Shown: positions 17,158 to 26,072, counted from the first letter of the stretch. The stretch is DNA of 55,593 nt from Streptomyces coffeae (GCF_016741875.1 NZ_JAERRF010000043.1:1-55593); one strand, 5' to 3'. Notes: generated by a model from the sequence alone, not told the origin. Numbers and translations: made by a program.

Positions 17158-19491
17158 CTAGTCCATGGGCAGCGCGTAGACGCCGCGCCCGTCCACCACG
17201 ACCACGGTGTCGTCCGTGAGTGCCACCGTGCGCCGCCGCGGCCGCGGCCCTCCCCCGGCGATGTCGGTGAAGCGCCACAGCAGCGAGCCATCGGTGGTGT
17301 CGAAGGCGTCCACCTCGGTGTCACTGGCCATGAGCAGCCTCCGTCCCGATGGACTGACCAGCGTGTCAGGAGTCGTGGGCGCCGCCTCGGTCTCCAGCGC
17401 GAAACCGTAGGCACGTTGCCAGCGGACCTTTCCCGTCCGGGCCTCGACGGCGTGCAGTGCGTAGCCGCCGTCGGCGACGTACGCCGTCTTCCCGTGAACG
17501 TACGGCAGACCGAAGTCCGTGAGGTGGCCCTTGGCGTCCTTCCCGAGTGAACGGAGGGACCACCCGCTCCGGCTGCCGTGGAGGGGGTCGAAACCACGCA
17601 GGGTGCTGGCGACGGCCGCGATCAGCGTGCTGTTTCCGTCGCTGGTGACGAACCCTTTCGTCCCGATTCCTCGATAGACCCGCTGCCAGAGCCGCTTCCC
17701 GCTCTCGCGGGCGAAGGCGATGGCCTGTCCACCGCCTTCGCCGCCACCGTCCATGGCGACCAGCACGTCCTTCAGCAGATGTCCGTCGGTGAATCCGGCG
17801 GGAAGGGTGCGGCGCCATGCCTCTCGGCGCGTGTCGACGTCAAAGGCGATCGCGGCATGACGGTCGCCACCGTCTTCTGCCCCGACCGTCACGGTGAACC
17901 AGACGGTGGACCGGTCCACCGCCAGTACGTGCCCGAGCAGGGTCTGAGCGCCGCGCCGGTAGTCCTTGCTGCGCCAGCGCACTCGGCCGGTCAGCGCGTC
18001 CAGCGCCACCAGTCCGTCGCCCGGGACGAACAGCGTCTCCGCGTCAACGGCCCACGGCGCTCCGGCGGGTCGGAGCCCGTCACGCGTCCACAGCTGCTTG
18101 CCAGTGCGCAGATCGATCCCGTGGACCGCCGTCTTCCCCGTCAGGACCACGACCCGGCCCCGCCAGATGAGGGGCGCGTAGGCGGGTGCCGCTCCCGTGA
18201 CGTCGTGCCGCCAACGCGGCTGGGGCGGCGCTCCTTCGAGACGGCGGTGCGAGCGGTGGGCGGCGGCGAGGCGCTCGGCAGGGGTCGGGGGAGGGGGGTC
18301 GTCGGGCGCCGTCGCGGTCCAGGTGACGCCTGCGCCCACCGCGACCCCCGCGGTGCCGCAGACGGCACCGACGAGAAGTCCGCGCCGCGACGGCCCGATG
18401 GACTGTGACAGCTCCTCATCGTCTCGACGCGTCGCGCGCCCGTCGGCCGGTTCCGGGGAGGGCTCCCGCGCGCTGTCGACCTCCGCGTCCAGCACCGCCG
18501 AGGACTGTTCCGACAGCGCGGCGATCACCCGCCCCGGCAGCCAGCCCCGCCCCAGCAGCGCCGCGGCCGGGCTCACCCCGCCGCTGTCCCGTACGGTGGC
18601 GCTCCAGCCCGCGGGAAGCACGCTGACTCCGGGCGAGCTCCCGGGTACGCCGACGTCCGCCGCATCCGGCCCCGAGGACACAGACGGTGTGTTCACCGGC
18701 GACCGGAGACCGCGGGCCAATTCGTCCAGCAGCGCCTGAGCCGTCGGCCGGTCCGCCGGGTCAGGAGCGAGACAGGCGCCGAGAGTGTCCCTCAGTTCCT
18801 CCGGCAGCGTGTCGACGTCGGGCCCCAGCCGCCCCGTCACCGCGTACGCCAGAACCGCGCCCAGCGAGAAGACATCGCCCAAGGGGCGCGGCCGCCCGCC
18901 CGAAAGCTGCTCCGGCGGCAGTACGGCGAGGGACACCCCCGGCAGGTCCGCCCGTATCTCACCGTCCGGCCCAGCCGCTCGCACGGCGCCGAATCCGGCA
19001 AGGCGCGGACCGTCCCCCGCCACGAACACGGTGTCCGGCGCGATCCCCGCGTGGGGTGTGCCCGTGGCATGAATCCCTGCCAGCGTCTCGGTCAGGGCGG
19101 CACCAAGTGCGCGCACGGTGGCAGCCGGCAACGGACCACCGTGTGCCTCCAGTGCGGCGGGCAGCGGCAGCATGGGCAGGTACGGGGAAGCACTCCACGG
19201 TGGCTCGGTGGGGTCGCCCGCGAGTTCCACGACCGGAGCGAGCCAGCCGGGCGGATGGCTGCCGGCCAGCAGACGGGCCCGTTCCGCCTCCGCCAGGAAG
19301 CGGCCGCGATGGGCCGGGTCGTCCGCAGCCTCCGACAGCGGTGTGGTGAGCACGACCGTCCTGGCGCCGCCCGCGCTGCGCGCGACGAACTGCCGGGCCG
19401 TCACGGTGACCTCGCCCGTCCCTTGGGTCAGCCTCGCAATGAGGTGGTAGGAGCCGAGCCGCCGCGGATCGTCCGTGGTCAGCGGTTCCAC
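17158..19491 (-). CDS. Pseudokinase-beta-propeller membrane protein (4)
   Basis: This encodes a 777-aa protein, first of the four after eccD. The kinase-like domain (residues 15-280) lacks a glycine loop (LTQGTGEVT), has T49 where the ATP lysine should be, HAGIAPDTV (147-155) for HRDLKPSN and GFG (166-168) for DFG. A long Ser/Pro/acidic linker precedes SRRGLLVGAVCG near 365 and one membrane helix. A PQQ-like propeller follows (TGKQLWTRD, TGRVRWRSK, TGKVRWQRA). The GTG at 19491 has a poor ribosome-binding site, 39 bp after eccD. It shares the HAG..P and GxG degeneration with gene 3, so the two pseudokinases are probably duplicates of one inactive ancestor. Confidence 0.83.
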   Translation of the reverse strand: MEPLTTDDPRRLGSYHLIARLTQGTGEVTVTARQFVARSAGGARTVVLTTPLSEAADDPAHRGRFLAEAERARLLAGSHPPGWLAPVVELAGDPTEPPWSASPYLPMLPLPAALEAHGGPLPAATVRALGAALTETLAGIHATGTPHAGIAPDTVFVAGDGPRLAGFGAVRAAGPDGEIRADLPGVSLAVLPPEQLSGGRPRPLGDVFSLGAVLAYAVTGRLGPDVDTLPEELRDTLGACLAPDPADRPTAQALLDELARGLRSPVNTPSVSSGPDAADVGVPGSSPGVSVLPAGWSATVRDSGGVSPAAALLGRGWLPGRVIAALSEQSSAVLDAEVDSAREPSPEPADGRATRRDDEELSQSIGPSRRGLLVGAVCGTAGVAVGAGVTWTATAPDDPPPPTPAERLAAAHRSHRRLEGAPPQPRWRHDVTGAAPAYAPLIWRGRVVVLTGKTAVHGIDLRTGKQLWTRDGLRPAGAPWAVDAETLFVPGDGLVALDALTGRVRWRSKDYRRGAQTLLGHVLAVDRSTVWFTVTVGAEDGGDRHAAIAFDVDTRREAWRRTLPAGFTDGHLLKDVLVAMDGGGEGGGQAIAFARESGKRLWQRVYRGIGTKGFVTSDGNSTLIAAVASTLRGFDPLHGSRSGWSLRSLGKDAKGHLTDFGLPYVHGKTAYVADGGYALHAVEARTGKVRWQRAYGFALETEAAPTTPDTLVSPSGRRLLMASDTEVDAFDTTDGSLLWRFTDIAGGGPRPRRRTVALTDDTVVVVDGRGVYALPMD

Positions 19492-19530
19492 ACGCGCGCC
19501 CCGCCTCGCCCGGGAATGCTGAGTCCTACG

Positions 19531-20997
19531 TCAGCCACTGGTCAGGCTCCGCGCAGAGGAGTAGACGTCCAGCACCGCGAGGCACAGCGGCACCAGGGAG
19601 AGCAGGAAGGCGCTCTCGGCCAGGTCCGACAGACGTCCCCAGAAGGGGGAGACACCGACCCGCGGAACGATCAGGGCGATGGCGACGAGCAGGGCCGCCC
19701 CCGCCGTCACGGCCGCGGCCAGCCAGATCGTCCGGACGTCGAGCGGACCGCGGTCGTTCTCGGTGATCAGCTTGAGGACCGCGTCGGCGGGCGGGTTCAG
19801 CGACAGCCCGAGCACCAGCAGACCGAGGGAGACCAGACCCGCGCCCAGGACCGAGGCGACCTGTGCGGTGTAGCGGAAGAGCCGCGCGCGCAGCAGCATC
19901 GCGAGCCCCCCGGCGAGTGCCAGCAGCTGGCCCCACATGCTGTCGGAGAAGCCGAGGACGGCGGAGGAACCCACGACGACGGCGGAGCAGCCGCCGACCA
20001 GGCCGAGCAGCATCTCGTGGCCCCGGCGCGCCTGGGTGGCCACCCGCTCGGCGTCCAGCGGCTCGGCGGGGTGTGGGGTGACGGGGTCCAGGCTCTCGTC
20101 GGCCGCCGCATGGGGCGGGGCGTAGCCGATGGGGAGACGGGCGACGCGCGCCGAAAGGCCGGGCAGGAAGGCGATGGCGCCGATCGCCACGACGGAGCAG
20201 ACCGCGGCGGTGTCGGCGGGGCCGGCCTCGGTGAGGATCGCGCAGAAGGTGGCCAGTGTGCCGACGCTCGAGGCGAACACGGCCGCGACGAACGGGGCGT
20301 CACCCCGCGGCATGGCGGCGACCAGGGCGACGGAGGCGATGAGCACGGTGGCACAGCCCAGCAGGAACTGAAGACGGCCGACGCCCTCGCCCTTGTCCAG
20401 GGCCAGCAGGCCGGAACCCGCGATCATCAGATGCGGAAGGGCGCCGAGGCCGAGCGCGACGGCGGAGGCGCGGTCGTCGTACACGCGCGCCCGCACGCCC
20501 GCGAGGGCGGTCAGCAGCAGGCCCACCGAACCCGCGATGATGCCCGGCAGCCCATGCATGTCGTGCCGCAGCGGGTCGGCGAACCAGAGCACGAAGCCCA
20601 TGAGGACCAGCAGGAAGGAGCCACCGGCCAGGCCCGCGGCGCGCAGGAAGCCGTCCCGCCACAGGGTGCGGTCACGGGTGACGGCGGAGGCGATGGCGTC
20701 GGAGACGTCGTCGTAGACGGCGGGCGGCAGCGACTCGGCGAACGGACGCAGGGACAGCAACTCACCGTCCAGCACCTGCTGGGCGACGAGCGAGCGCGAA
20801 CCGTCGAGCACCGTGCCATTGCGCCGCACCAGGTGGTATCCGGTGGGCGCGCCCGCGGGCTGGGTCTGACCGGTCAGCCGGAGGATCTCGGGGCAGACAT
20901 CGGCGACGGGGACGTCCTCGGGGAGCGCGACGTCGATGCGGCTGTCGGGCGCGACAACAGTGACTCTGCAGAAACCGGTTGTAGCGGACGTACTCAC
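19531..20997 (-). CDS. eccD: ESX type VII secretion integral membrane protein EccD
   Basis: This encodes a 488-aa core component of the type VII membrane complex. Residues 8-95 form the ubiquitin-like (YukD-type) cytoplasmic domain (CRVTVVAPDSRIDVALPEDV..VADVCPEIL). They are followed by about eleven membrane helices, which line the periphery of the EccBCDE channel in mycobacteria. I chose the GTG at 20997 (MSTSATTGFCRV) with AAGGGGG upstream. The start is divergent from eccC across 174 bp, and four kinase/pseudokinase genes follow in the same direction. Confidence 0.9.
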   Translation of the reverse strand: MSTSATTGFCRVTVVAPDSRIDVALPEDVPVADVCPEILRLTGQTQPAGAPTGYHLVRRNGTVLDGSRSLVAQQVLDGELLSLRPFAESLPPAVYDDVSDAIASAVTRDRTLWRDGFLRAAGLAGGSFLLVLMGFVLWFADPLRHDMHGLPGIIAGSVGLLLTALAGVRARVYDDRASAVALGLGALPHLMIAGSGLLALDKGEGVGRLQFLLGCATVLIASVALVAAMPRGDAPFVAAVFASSVGTLATFCAILTEAGPADTAAVCSVVAIGAIAFLPGLSARVARLPIGYAPPHAAADESLDPVTPHPAEPLDAERVATQARRGHEMLLGLVGGCSAVVVGSSAVLGFSDSMWGQLLALAGGLAMLLRARLFRYTAQVASVLGAGLVSLGLLVLGLSLNPPADAVLKLITENDRGPLDVRTIWLAAAVTAGAALLVAIALIVPRVGVSPFWGRLSDLAESAFLLSLVPLCLAVLDVYSSARSLTSG

Positions 20998-21052
20998 CCT
21001 CAGGGCCCCCTTGTTCGGTCTTCTGCCTCGCTCGATGATGCGCGCGGCGGCC

Positions 21053-21090
21053 ACCCTACCCGGGTCATCACACGGATACGTCGATAGGAT
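21053..21090. promoter_or_regulatory. Possible divergent eccD/eccC promoter elements
   Basis: TAGGAT at 21085-21090 reads rightward, about 80 bp upstream of eccC. TAGGGT (on the minus strand, 21058-21053) reads leftward toward eccD. Both fit the Streptomyces -10 form TANNNT, but I see no good -35 partner for either. Confidence 0.25.
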
Positions 21091-21171
21091 CGCTGTCTCG
21101 CGGAGGGAGGCCGTCGCCACGGGGGTGCCGGACGAGAACTGTCCCTGCCGCGTGGAGGGATGAGGGATTCG

Positions 21172-24100
21172 GTGAGCCAGGTCGTCGTCAAGCGCCAGCC
21201 ACGGGCTCTGCCGCCCGAGGTGCCGACCGAGGAACTCCGCCTCGAACCGCCCCCGGAACTGCCGCGCGGGCAACAAGAGGGCATCCTGATGCAGCTGTTG
21301 CCGACCCTCGGCATGGGCTCGTCGATGGTCTACTTCTTCATGCCGGGCGCCGCTCCCATGATGAAGATCATGGGCGTGATGATGATGTTCTCCACGCTCG
21401 GCATGACCGTGGCGATGATCATGCGGTACCGGCGGGGTTCACAGGGCCAGATGGCCGACACCCGGCGCGACTACCTCAAATACCTGGCGCAGACCCGCCG
21501 GACCGTGCGGAAGACGGCCCGGTTGCAGCGCAGCGCGCAGTACTACCTCCACCCCTCCCCCGACCAGCTGTGGTCGGTGGTGGCCGAGGGCAGCCGGGTG
21601 TGGGAACGGCGGCTGAGCGACGAGGACTTCGGCCAGGTGCGGATCGGGCTCGGGGCGCAGCAGCTCGCCACCCCCCTGATCGCCCCCGACACGGCCACCA
21701 TCGAGGACCTCGAGCCGCTGACGGCGGGCGCGATGCAGCAGTTCCTGGCGGCCCAGGCCTCGCTGGACGGTATGCCGATGGCGGTGTCACTGCGCGCCTT
21801 CTACCACCTCACCGTCTCCGGGGTGCCGGAGCATGTGCACGGGACGGCGCGGGCGCTGGTCGCCCAGCTGGCCACGCTCCACTCGCCGGAGGACCTGGTC
21901 ATCGCGGTGGTCGCCGCGCGCGGCTCGGCGGAGCAGTGGGAGTGGACCAAGTGGCTGCCGCATGTACAGCTGACGGGCACGGTCGACGGGGCGGGCTCCC
22001 GGCGGCTGTTCGGCGATTCGCTGGCCGAGCTGGAGGAGCTGCTCAAGCCGCGGCTCGAGGGCCGTACCCGGTTCAGCCGGGACGCCCAGCCCGCCTTGGA
22101 CCAGCCGCATCTGGTGATCGTCCTCGACGGCGGCATGGTGCCGCCGGACTCGGCGCTGGCGTCGGCCGAGGGACTTCAGGGCGTGACCGTCATCGAGGTG
22201 GTGCCGGGCGAGCTGGAGGAGCTGCGCGGCGGTCTGTCGGTCGTGGTCCGGCCGGGCAAGCTGCAACTGCTCTCGCAGGTCGCGGAGTACGAAGGGGTCC
22301 CGGACACACTGTCCAGGGAGGCCGCCGAGGCGCTGGCGCGGCAGCTCGCCCCGCTGCGCATGGGTGTCGGCGACGATGACGAACCCCTGCTGGCCAACCT
22401 CGACTTCACCGATCTGCTGGGCCTCGGCGACGCCGGTTCGGTCGATGTGTCGCGGACCTGGCGGCCACGTTCGCTGGCCGAGCGGCTGCGGGTGCCGATC
22501 GGAATCTCCGAGGACGGCTCCCCGGTCATGCTGGACCTGAAGGAAGCGGCCCAGGAGGGCATGGGCCCGCACGGTCTGTGCGTGGGCGCCACGGGTTCGG
22601 GCAAGTCCGAGCTGATGCGAACCCTGGTGCTCGGTCTGGCGGTCACCCACTCCTCGGAGACCCTGAACTTCGTGCTCGCGGACTTCAAGGGTGGCGCGAC
22701 CTTCGCCGGGATGTCCGAACTGCCGCATGTGGCCGCGGTCATCACCAACCTGGCCGACGACCTGACGCTGGTCGACCGTATGCGCGACTCGATCACCGGT
22801 GAGCTCCAGCGCCGCCAGGAGCTGCTGCGCTCGGCGGGCAACTACGCCAACGTCCACGACTACGAGAAGGCGCGGGCGGCCGGTGCCCCGCTGGAGCCGT
22901 TGGCCTCGCTGGTCCTGGTGATCGACGAGTTCAGTGAGCTGCTGACGGCGAAGCCGGACTTCATCGACATGTTCATCCAGATCGGCCGGATCGGCCGTTC
23001 GCTGGCTGTGCATCTGCTGCTGGCCTCACAGCGGCTGGAGGAGGGGCGGCTGCGCGGCCTGGAGACCTATCTGTCGTACCGGATCGGTCTGCGGACGTTC
23101 TCCGCGGCGGAGTCCCGCACCGTCCTGGGCGTGCCGGACGCGTACCACCTGCCGTCCGTCCCGGGTTCGGGGTATCTGAAGTTCGGCACGGACGAGATGA
23201 CGCGCTTCAAGGCGGCGTACGTCTCCGGGACGTACCGCACCGGCGCCCCGACCACCGAGGGAACCACGGAGCTGCCCATCGAACGCAAGCCGGTGCTCTT
23301 CACCGCCGCGCCGGTGCCGGTCAGCTACGCCACCCCGGACCCGGCGGCCCTGCTGGCCTCGGCCTCGGCCCGGACGGACGAGGACGACGCGCTGGCCGAG
23401 ACGGTCCTCGATGTCATCGTGGGCCGGCTGGAGGGCCAGGGGCAGCCCGCGCACCAGGTGTGGCTGCCGCCGCTGGACAAGGCCCCCTCGCTGGACGAGC
23501 TGCTGCCGTCGCTGGCGCCCTCGGCCGAGCGCGGGCTCCAGTCGGCGGACTACGCCCGGCCCGGCGGTCTGGTCGTACCGCTCGGCCTCATCGACAAGCC
23601 CTTCGAGCAGCGGCGTGACATCCTCTACCGCGACTTCTCCGGCGCCGCGGGCCATATGCTCGTCGTCGGCGGTCCGCAGTCCGGCAAGTCGACCCTGATG
23701 CGCGCCCTGGTCGCGTCCTTCGCGCTCACCCACACCCCGGCCGAAGTGCAGTTCTACGGGCTCGACTTCGGTGGTGGCGGTATGAGCGCCGTCGCCGATC
23801 TGCCGCACGTGGGCGGGGTGGCCTCGCGTCTGGACCCGGAGAAGGTGCGGCGGACGGTCGCGGAGGTGGCTGGGATGCTGGCCCGCCGCGAGGAGTACTT
23901 CCGCGCCCAGAACATCGACTCCATCGCCACCTACCGCCGTCAGCGGGCCAACGGGCTCCACGCCGACCAGGGCTGGGGCGATGTCTTCCTGATCGTCGAC
24001 GGCTGGGCCAACTTCCGCTCCGAGTACGACATCCTGGACGGTGTGGTCACCGATATCGCCGGACGCGGTCTGGGCTACGGCGTCCACGTCATCATCACCG

Positions 24101-25134
24101 CCTCCCGCAACATGGAGGTGCGCGCGTCCCTGAAGGATCAGCTGCTCAACCGGCTGGAAATGCGGCTCGGTGACACGATGGACTCCGAGTTCGACCGTAA
24201 GGTCGCCGCGAACGTGCCGGTGGGCGTCCCCGGCCGCGGTCAGCTCCCGGAGAGGCTCCACTTCATGGGCGCCCAGCCGCGGATCGACGGGGGCGACGAC
24301 CCGGAGACGATGACGGACGCGACGGCCGAGCTGGTGCGGGCCGCGGGCGCCGCCTGGACCGGTCCGCAGGCCCCCCGGGTCCGGCTGCTGCCGCGCAGGC
24401 TGCGCGCGGACGAACTCCCCAAGGGATTCGAGCAGCCGCAGCACGGCATCGCCATCGGTATCGACGAGACCAACCTCGAGCCGGTCTTCGTCGACTTCGA
24501 GACCGACCCCTTCTTCCTGGTCTTCGGTGAGAGCGAATCGGGCAAGACCGCGCTGCTGCGCCTGATCGCGAAGCAGATCACCGAGCGGTACAGCTCGGAC
24601 GAGGCCAAGATCGTGGTCGGCGACTACCGCCGTTCGCTGCTCGGGGCCATCCCGGACTCGCATCTGCTGGAGTACGCGCCGATCGCCTCGGCTCTGGAGC
24701 TCCACGCCAACGCGCTGAACGGGCTGATGGAACGGCGGGCCCCGAAGCCGGACATCACCCCGCAGCAGCTGCGCGACCGCAGCTGGTGGAGCGGTCCCCA
24801 GTTCTTCGTGATCATCGACGACTACGAGCTGGTCTCCACCAGCAGCGGCAATCCGCTGGCCGTGCTCACGGAGAATCTCCCGTTCGCGCGGGATGTGGGT
24901 ATGCGGTTCATCATCGCCCGTAACTCCGCCGGTTCCTCGCGCTCGATGTTCGAGTCGTTCATGCAGCGGGTGAAGGAACTCGGCGCCCAAGGTGTGGTGT
25001 TGTCCGGCGATCCGGGTGAAGGCGACATTCTGGGTGGAGTCCGGCCCCGGCCCATGCCTCCGGGCCGCGGATTCTTTGTCTCCCGTAAGCGCGGGATTCC
25101 GCTGACCCAGTTCGGCTGGCTGCCCGACCAGTAG
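21172..25134 (+). CDS. eccC: ESX type VII secretion ATPase EccC (three FtsK/SpoIIIE domains)
   Basis: This encodes a 1320-aa motor protein that recognises WXG100 substrates and powers export. It has a cytoplasmic N-terminus, two membrane helices (about residues 45-85), a DUF domain, and three ATPase domains. Walker A motifs are GATGSGKSE (about 472), GGPQSGKST (about 833) and GESESGKTA (about 1119). Walker B of domain 1 is canonical (VLVIDEF), while domain 2 (LIVDGW) and domain 3 (VIIDDY) lack the DE pair. This matches EccC enzymes in which only domain 1 hydrolyses ATP and domains 2 and 3 regulate it. I prefer GTG at 21172 over ATG at 21160, because the latter's Shine-Dalgarno sequence abuts the codon. 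It is a single chain, not split into EccCa/EccCb. Confidence 0.95.
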   Translation: MSQVVVKRQPRALPPEVPTEELRLEPPPELPRGQQEGILMQLLPTLGMGSSMVYFFMPGAAPMMKIMGVMMMFSTLGMTVAMIMRYRRGSQGQMADTRRDYLKYLAQTRRTVRKTARLQRSAQYYLHPSPDQLWSVVAEGSRVWERRLSDEDFGQVRIGLGAQQLATPLIAPDTATIEDLEPLTAGAMQQFLAAQASLDGMPMAVSLRAFYHLTVSGVPEHVHGTARALVAQLATLHSPEDLVIAVVAARGSAEQWEWTKWLPHVQLTGTVDGAGSRRLFGDSLAELEELLKPRLEGRTRFSRDAQPALDQPHLVIVLDGGMVPPDSALASAEGLQGVTVIEVVPGELEELRGGLSVVVRPGKLQLLSQVAEYEGVPDTLSREAAEALARQLAPLRMGVGDDDEPLLANLDFTDLLGLGDAGSVDVSRTWRPRSLAERLRVPIGISEDGSPVMLDLKEAAQEGMGPHGLCVGATGSGKSELMRTLVLGLAVTHSSETLNFVLADFKGGATFAGMSELPHVAAVITNLADDLTLVDRMRDSITGELQRRQELLRSAGNYANVHDYEKARAAGAPLEPLASLVLVIDEFSELLTAKPDFIDMFIQIGRIGRSLAVHLLLASQRLEEGRLRGLETYLSYRIGLRTFSAAESRTVLGVPDAYHLPSVPGSGYLKFGTDEMTRFKAAYVSGTYRTGAPTTEGTTELPIERKPVLFTAAPVPVSYATPDPAALLASASARTDEDDALAETVLDVIVGRLEGQGQPAHQVWLPPLDKAPSLDELLPSLAPSAERGLQSADYARPGGLVVPLGLIDKPFEQRRDILYRDFSGAAGHMLVVGGPQSGKSTLMRALVASFALTHTPAEVQFYGLDFGGGGMSAVADLPHVGGVASRLDPEKVRRTVAEVAGMLARREEYFRAQNIDSIATYRRQRANGLHADQGWGDVFLIVDGWANFRSEYDILDGVVTDIAGRGLGYGVHVIITASRNMEVRASLKDQLLNRLEMRLGDTMDSEFDRKVAANVPVGVPGRGQLPERLHFMGAQPRIDGGDDPETMTDATAELVRAAGAAWTGPQAPRVRLLPRRLRADELPKGFEQPQHGIAIGIDETNLEPVFVDFETDPFFLVFGESESGKTALLRLIAKQITERYSSDEAKIVVGDYRRSLLGAIPDSHLLEYAPIASALELHANALNGLMERRAPKPDITPQQLRDRSWWSGPQFFVIIDDYELVSTSSGNPLAVLTENLPFARDVGMRFIIARNSAGSSRSMFESFMQRVKELGAQGVVLSGDPGEGDILGGVRPRPMPPGRGFFVSRKRGIPLTQFGWLPDQ

Positions 25135-25160
25135 GCCGCCTCGTCACGAGGGCTGTTCCT

Positions 25161-25191
25161 CCCCTACCTCCCTGGCAAAGGGAGGTAGGGG
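25161..25191 (+). terminator. eccC terminator
   Basis: A perfect 12-bp stem (25161-25172 with 25180-25191) and 7-nt loop, with an outer 5-bp clamp (25150-25154 with 25193-25197), begins 26 bp after the eccC stop codon. Confidence 0.8.
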
Positions 25192-25244
25192 AAGCCCGTG
25201 TGGGAGTGGGGTGACCGGAACGGGCACCCCACAGGGCACGAAAG

Positions 25245-25288
25245 GCGAATGGGGTGGACGACCGTGACCGGTCGTCCACCCCATTCGC
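25245..25288 (-). terminator. Terminator of the WXG100 gene pair
   Basis: A perfect 19-bp stem (25245-25263 with 25270-25288) with a 6-nt loop lies 15 bp past the stop codon of the 103-aa WXG100 gene. It is the longest uninterrupted perfect stem I found in the window. It also faces the eccC transcript. Confidence 0.85.
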
Positions 25289-25303
25289 GGGTGGCGCCAT
25301 CGT

Positions 25304-25615
25304 TCAGAACGAGATGTCTTTGAAGAGGTTCGCGTTCCTCTTGTCCGTGGAGTGGTAGTCCATCTTGCCCTTGCGGACCTTGTGCGCGACGTCCTTCAGC
25401 GTGGTCTCGATGTGGTTGGCTCGAACGTTGAACTGCTTCTCGGCCGCCAACATCATCTGGTGGGCCTCGCCCTCCCAGCCGGCGGTCACCTTCTTGACCG
25501 CGGCCACGATGTCCTCAATCTGCTTGCGCACCGCCGCCGCGCCTCGCTCGATGTCACCAGCGGTGTCCTCGAGTGAAGCGTATGTGACCTTGATGTCCAT
25601 AGGGTCGCCGGACAT
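25304..25615 (-). CDS. WXG100 protein, EsxB/CFP-10-like (signal-bearing partner)
   Basis: This encodes a 103-aa ESX substrate forming a helical hairpin. The WXG turn is WEG (W47-G49) between two amphipathic helices. Near the C-terminus is YHSTD (Y87-D91), a match to the YxxxD/E type VII secretion signal, and the chain ends in hydrophobic FKDISF, as expected for binding to the third ATPase domain of EccC. I start at ATG 25615; ATG at 25600 (MDIKVTYASLED) is possible. It probably pairs with the product of the gene 79 bp upstream. A strong hairpin follows. Confidence 0.9.
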   Translation of the reverse strand: MSGDPMDIKVTYASLEDTAGDIERGAAAVRKQIEDIVAAVKKVTAGWEGEAHQMMLAAEKQFNVRANHIETTLKDVAHKVRKGKMDYHSTDKRNANLFKDISF

Positions 25616-25694
25616 TTATGCCCCCATTCCTGGTGAAGTCTTGATCATGTCGAAACCTCGTCCGTGCCGGGCGCCCGTGTCGCGCCCGGCCGGA

Positions 25695-26072
25695 TCAGAA
25701 CCCGTCGACCTTGCTGTGAGGAGCCAGCCCGTCCGCACCGCTCCCGAGGCCGCCACCCGGCTTGGCGCCATTGAAGTCGATCTTGTTCAGCTCGGCGGCG
25801 ATCTCACCGTCGTTCGCGCCGCTGGACCGGTGGGTGAGCTCCACCGCCTCGTGAATCTGGACGATCAGCTGACGCAATGCCTCGTGGTCCTCGTTCAGAG
25901 CGGTCTGCTTCTCCTTGAATTTCATGCCAGCCTGACCCGTCCAAGCCGCCTCGACTGTGGCGACGGCGTTGATCAGGTTACGCAGGTTCGTGGAGAGGCC
26001 TTCGCTGACAAGACCGAGGTCGGCTTCGAACTTCTTGAAAGCTGCGTCGCTTATCCTCTGAGTGCCCGACAT
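25695..26072 (-). CDS. WXG100 protein, EsxA/ESAT-6-like
   Basis: This encodes a 125-aa protein with a WTG turn (W44-G46) in a helix-turn-helix, plus a glycine-rich C-terminal extension of about 25 residues (NGAKPGGGLGSGADG). It has no YxxxD/E signal, so it is probably the passenger of a heterodimer with the 103-aa protein. A strong GGGGGAAGG site precedes the ATG at 26072, and a plausible promoter lies at 26138-26166. The pair is usually the most highly expressed part of an ESX locus. Confidence 0.88.
   Translation of the reverse strand: MSGTQRISDAAFKKFEADLGLVSEGLSTNLRNLINAVATVEAAWTGQAGMKFKEKQTALNEDHEALRQLIVQIHEAVELTHRSSGANDGEIAAELNKIDFNGAKPGGGLGSGADGLAPHSKVDGF

Noticed and set aside
17148..17597. 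N-terminal extension of pseudokinase 3 by 150 codons
   Set aside because: It overlaps the upstream gene, encodes Arg/Thr/Pro-rich sequence unlike any kinase, and the ATG at 17147 has a good ribosome-binding site.
15027..19491. Kinase genes 3 and 4 as decaying pseudogenes
   Set aside because: Both frames are full length without frameshifts and the propeller and membrane parts are intact. They are better called pseudokinases.
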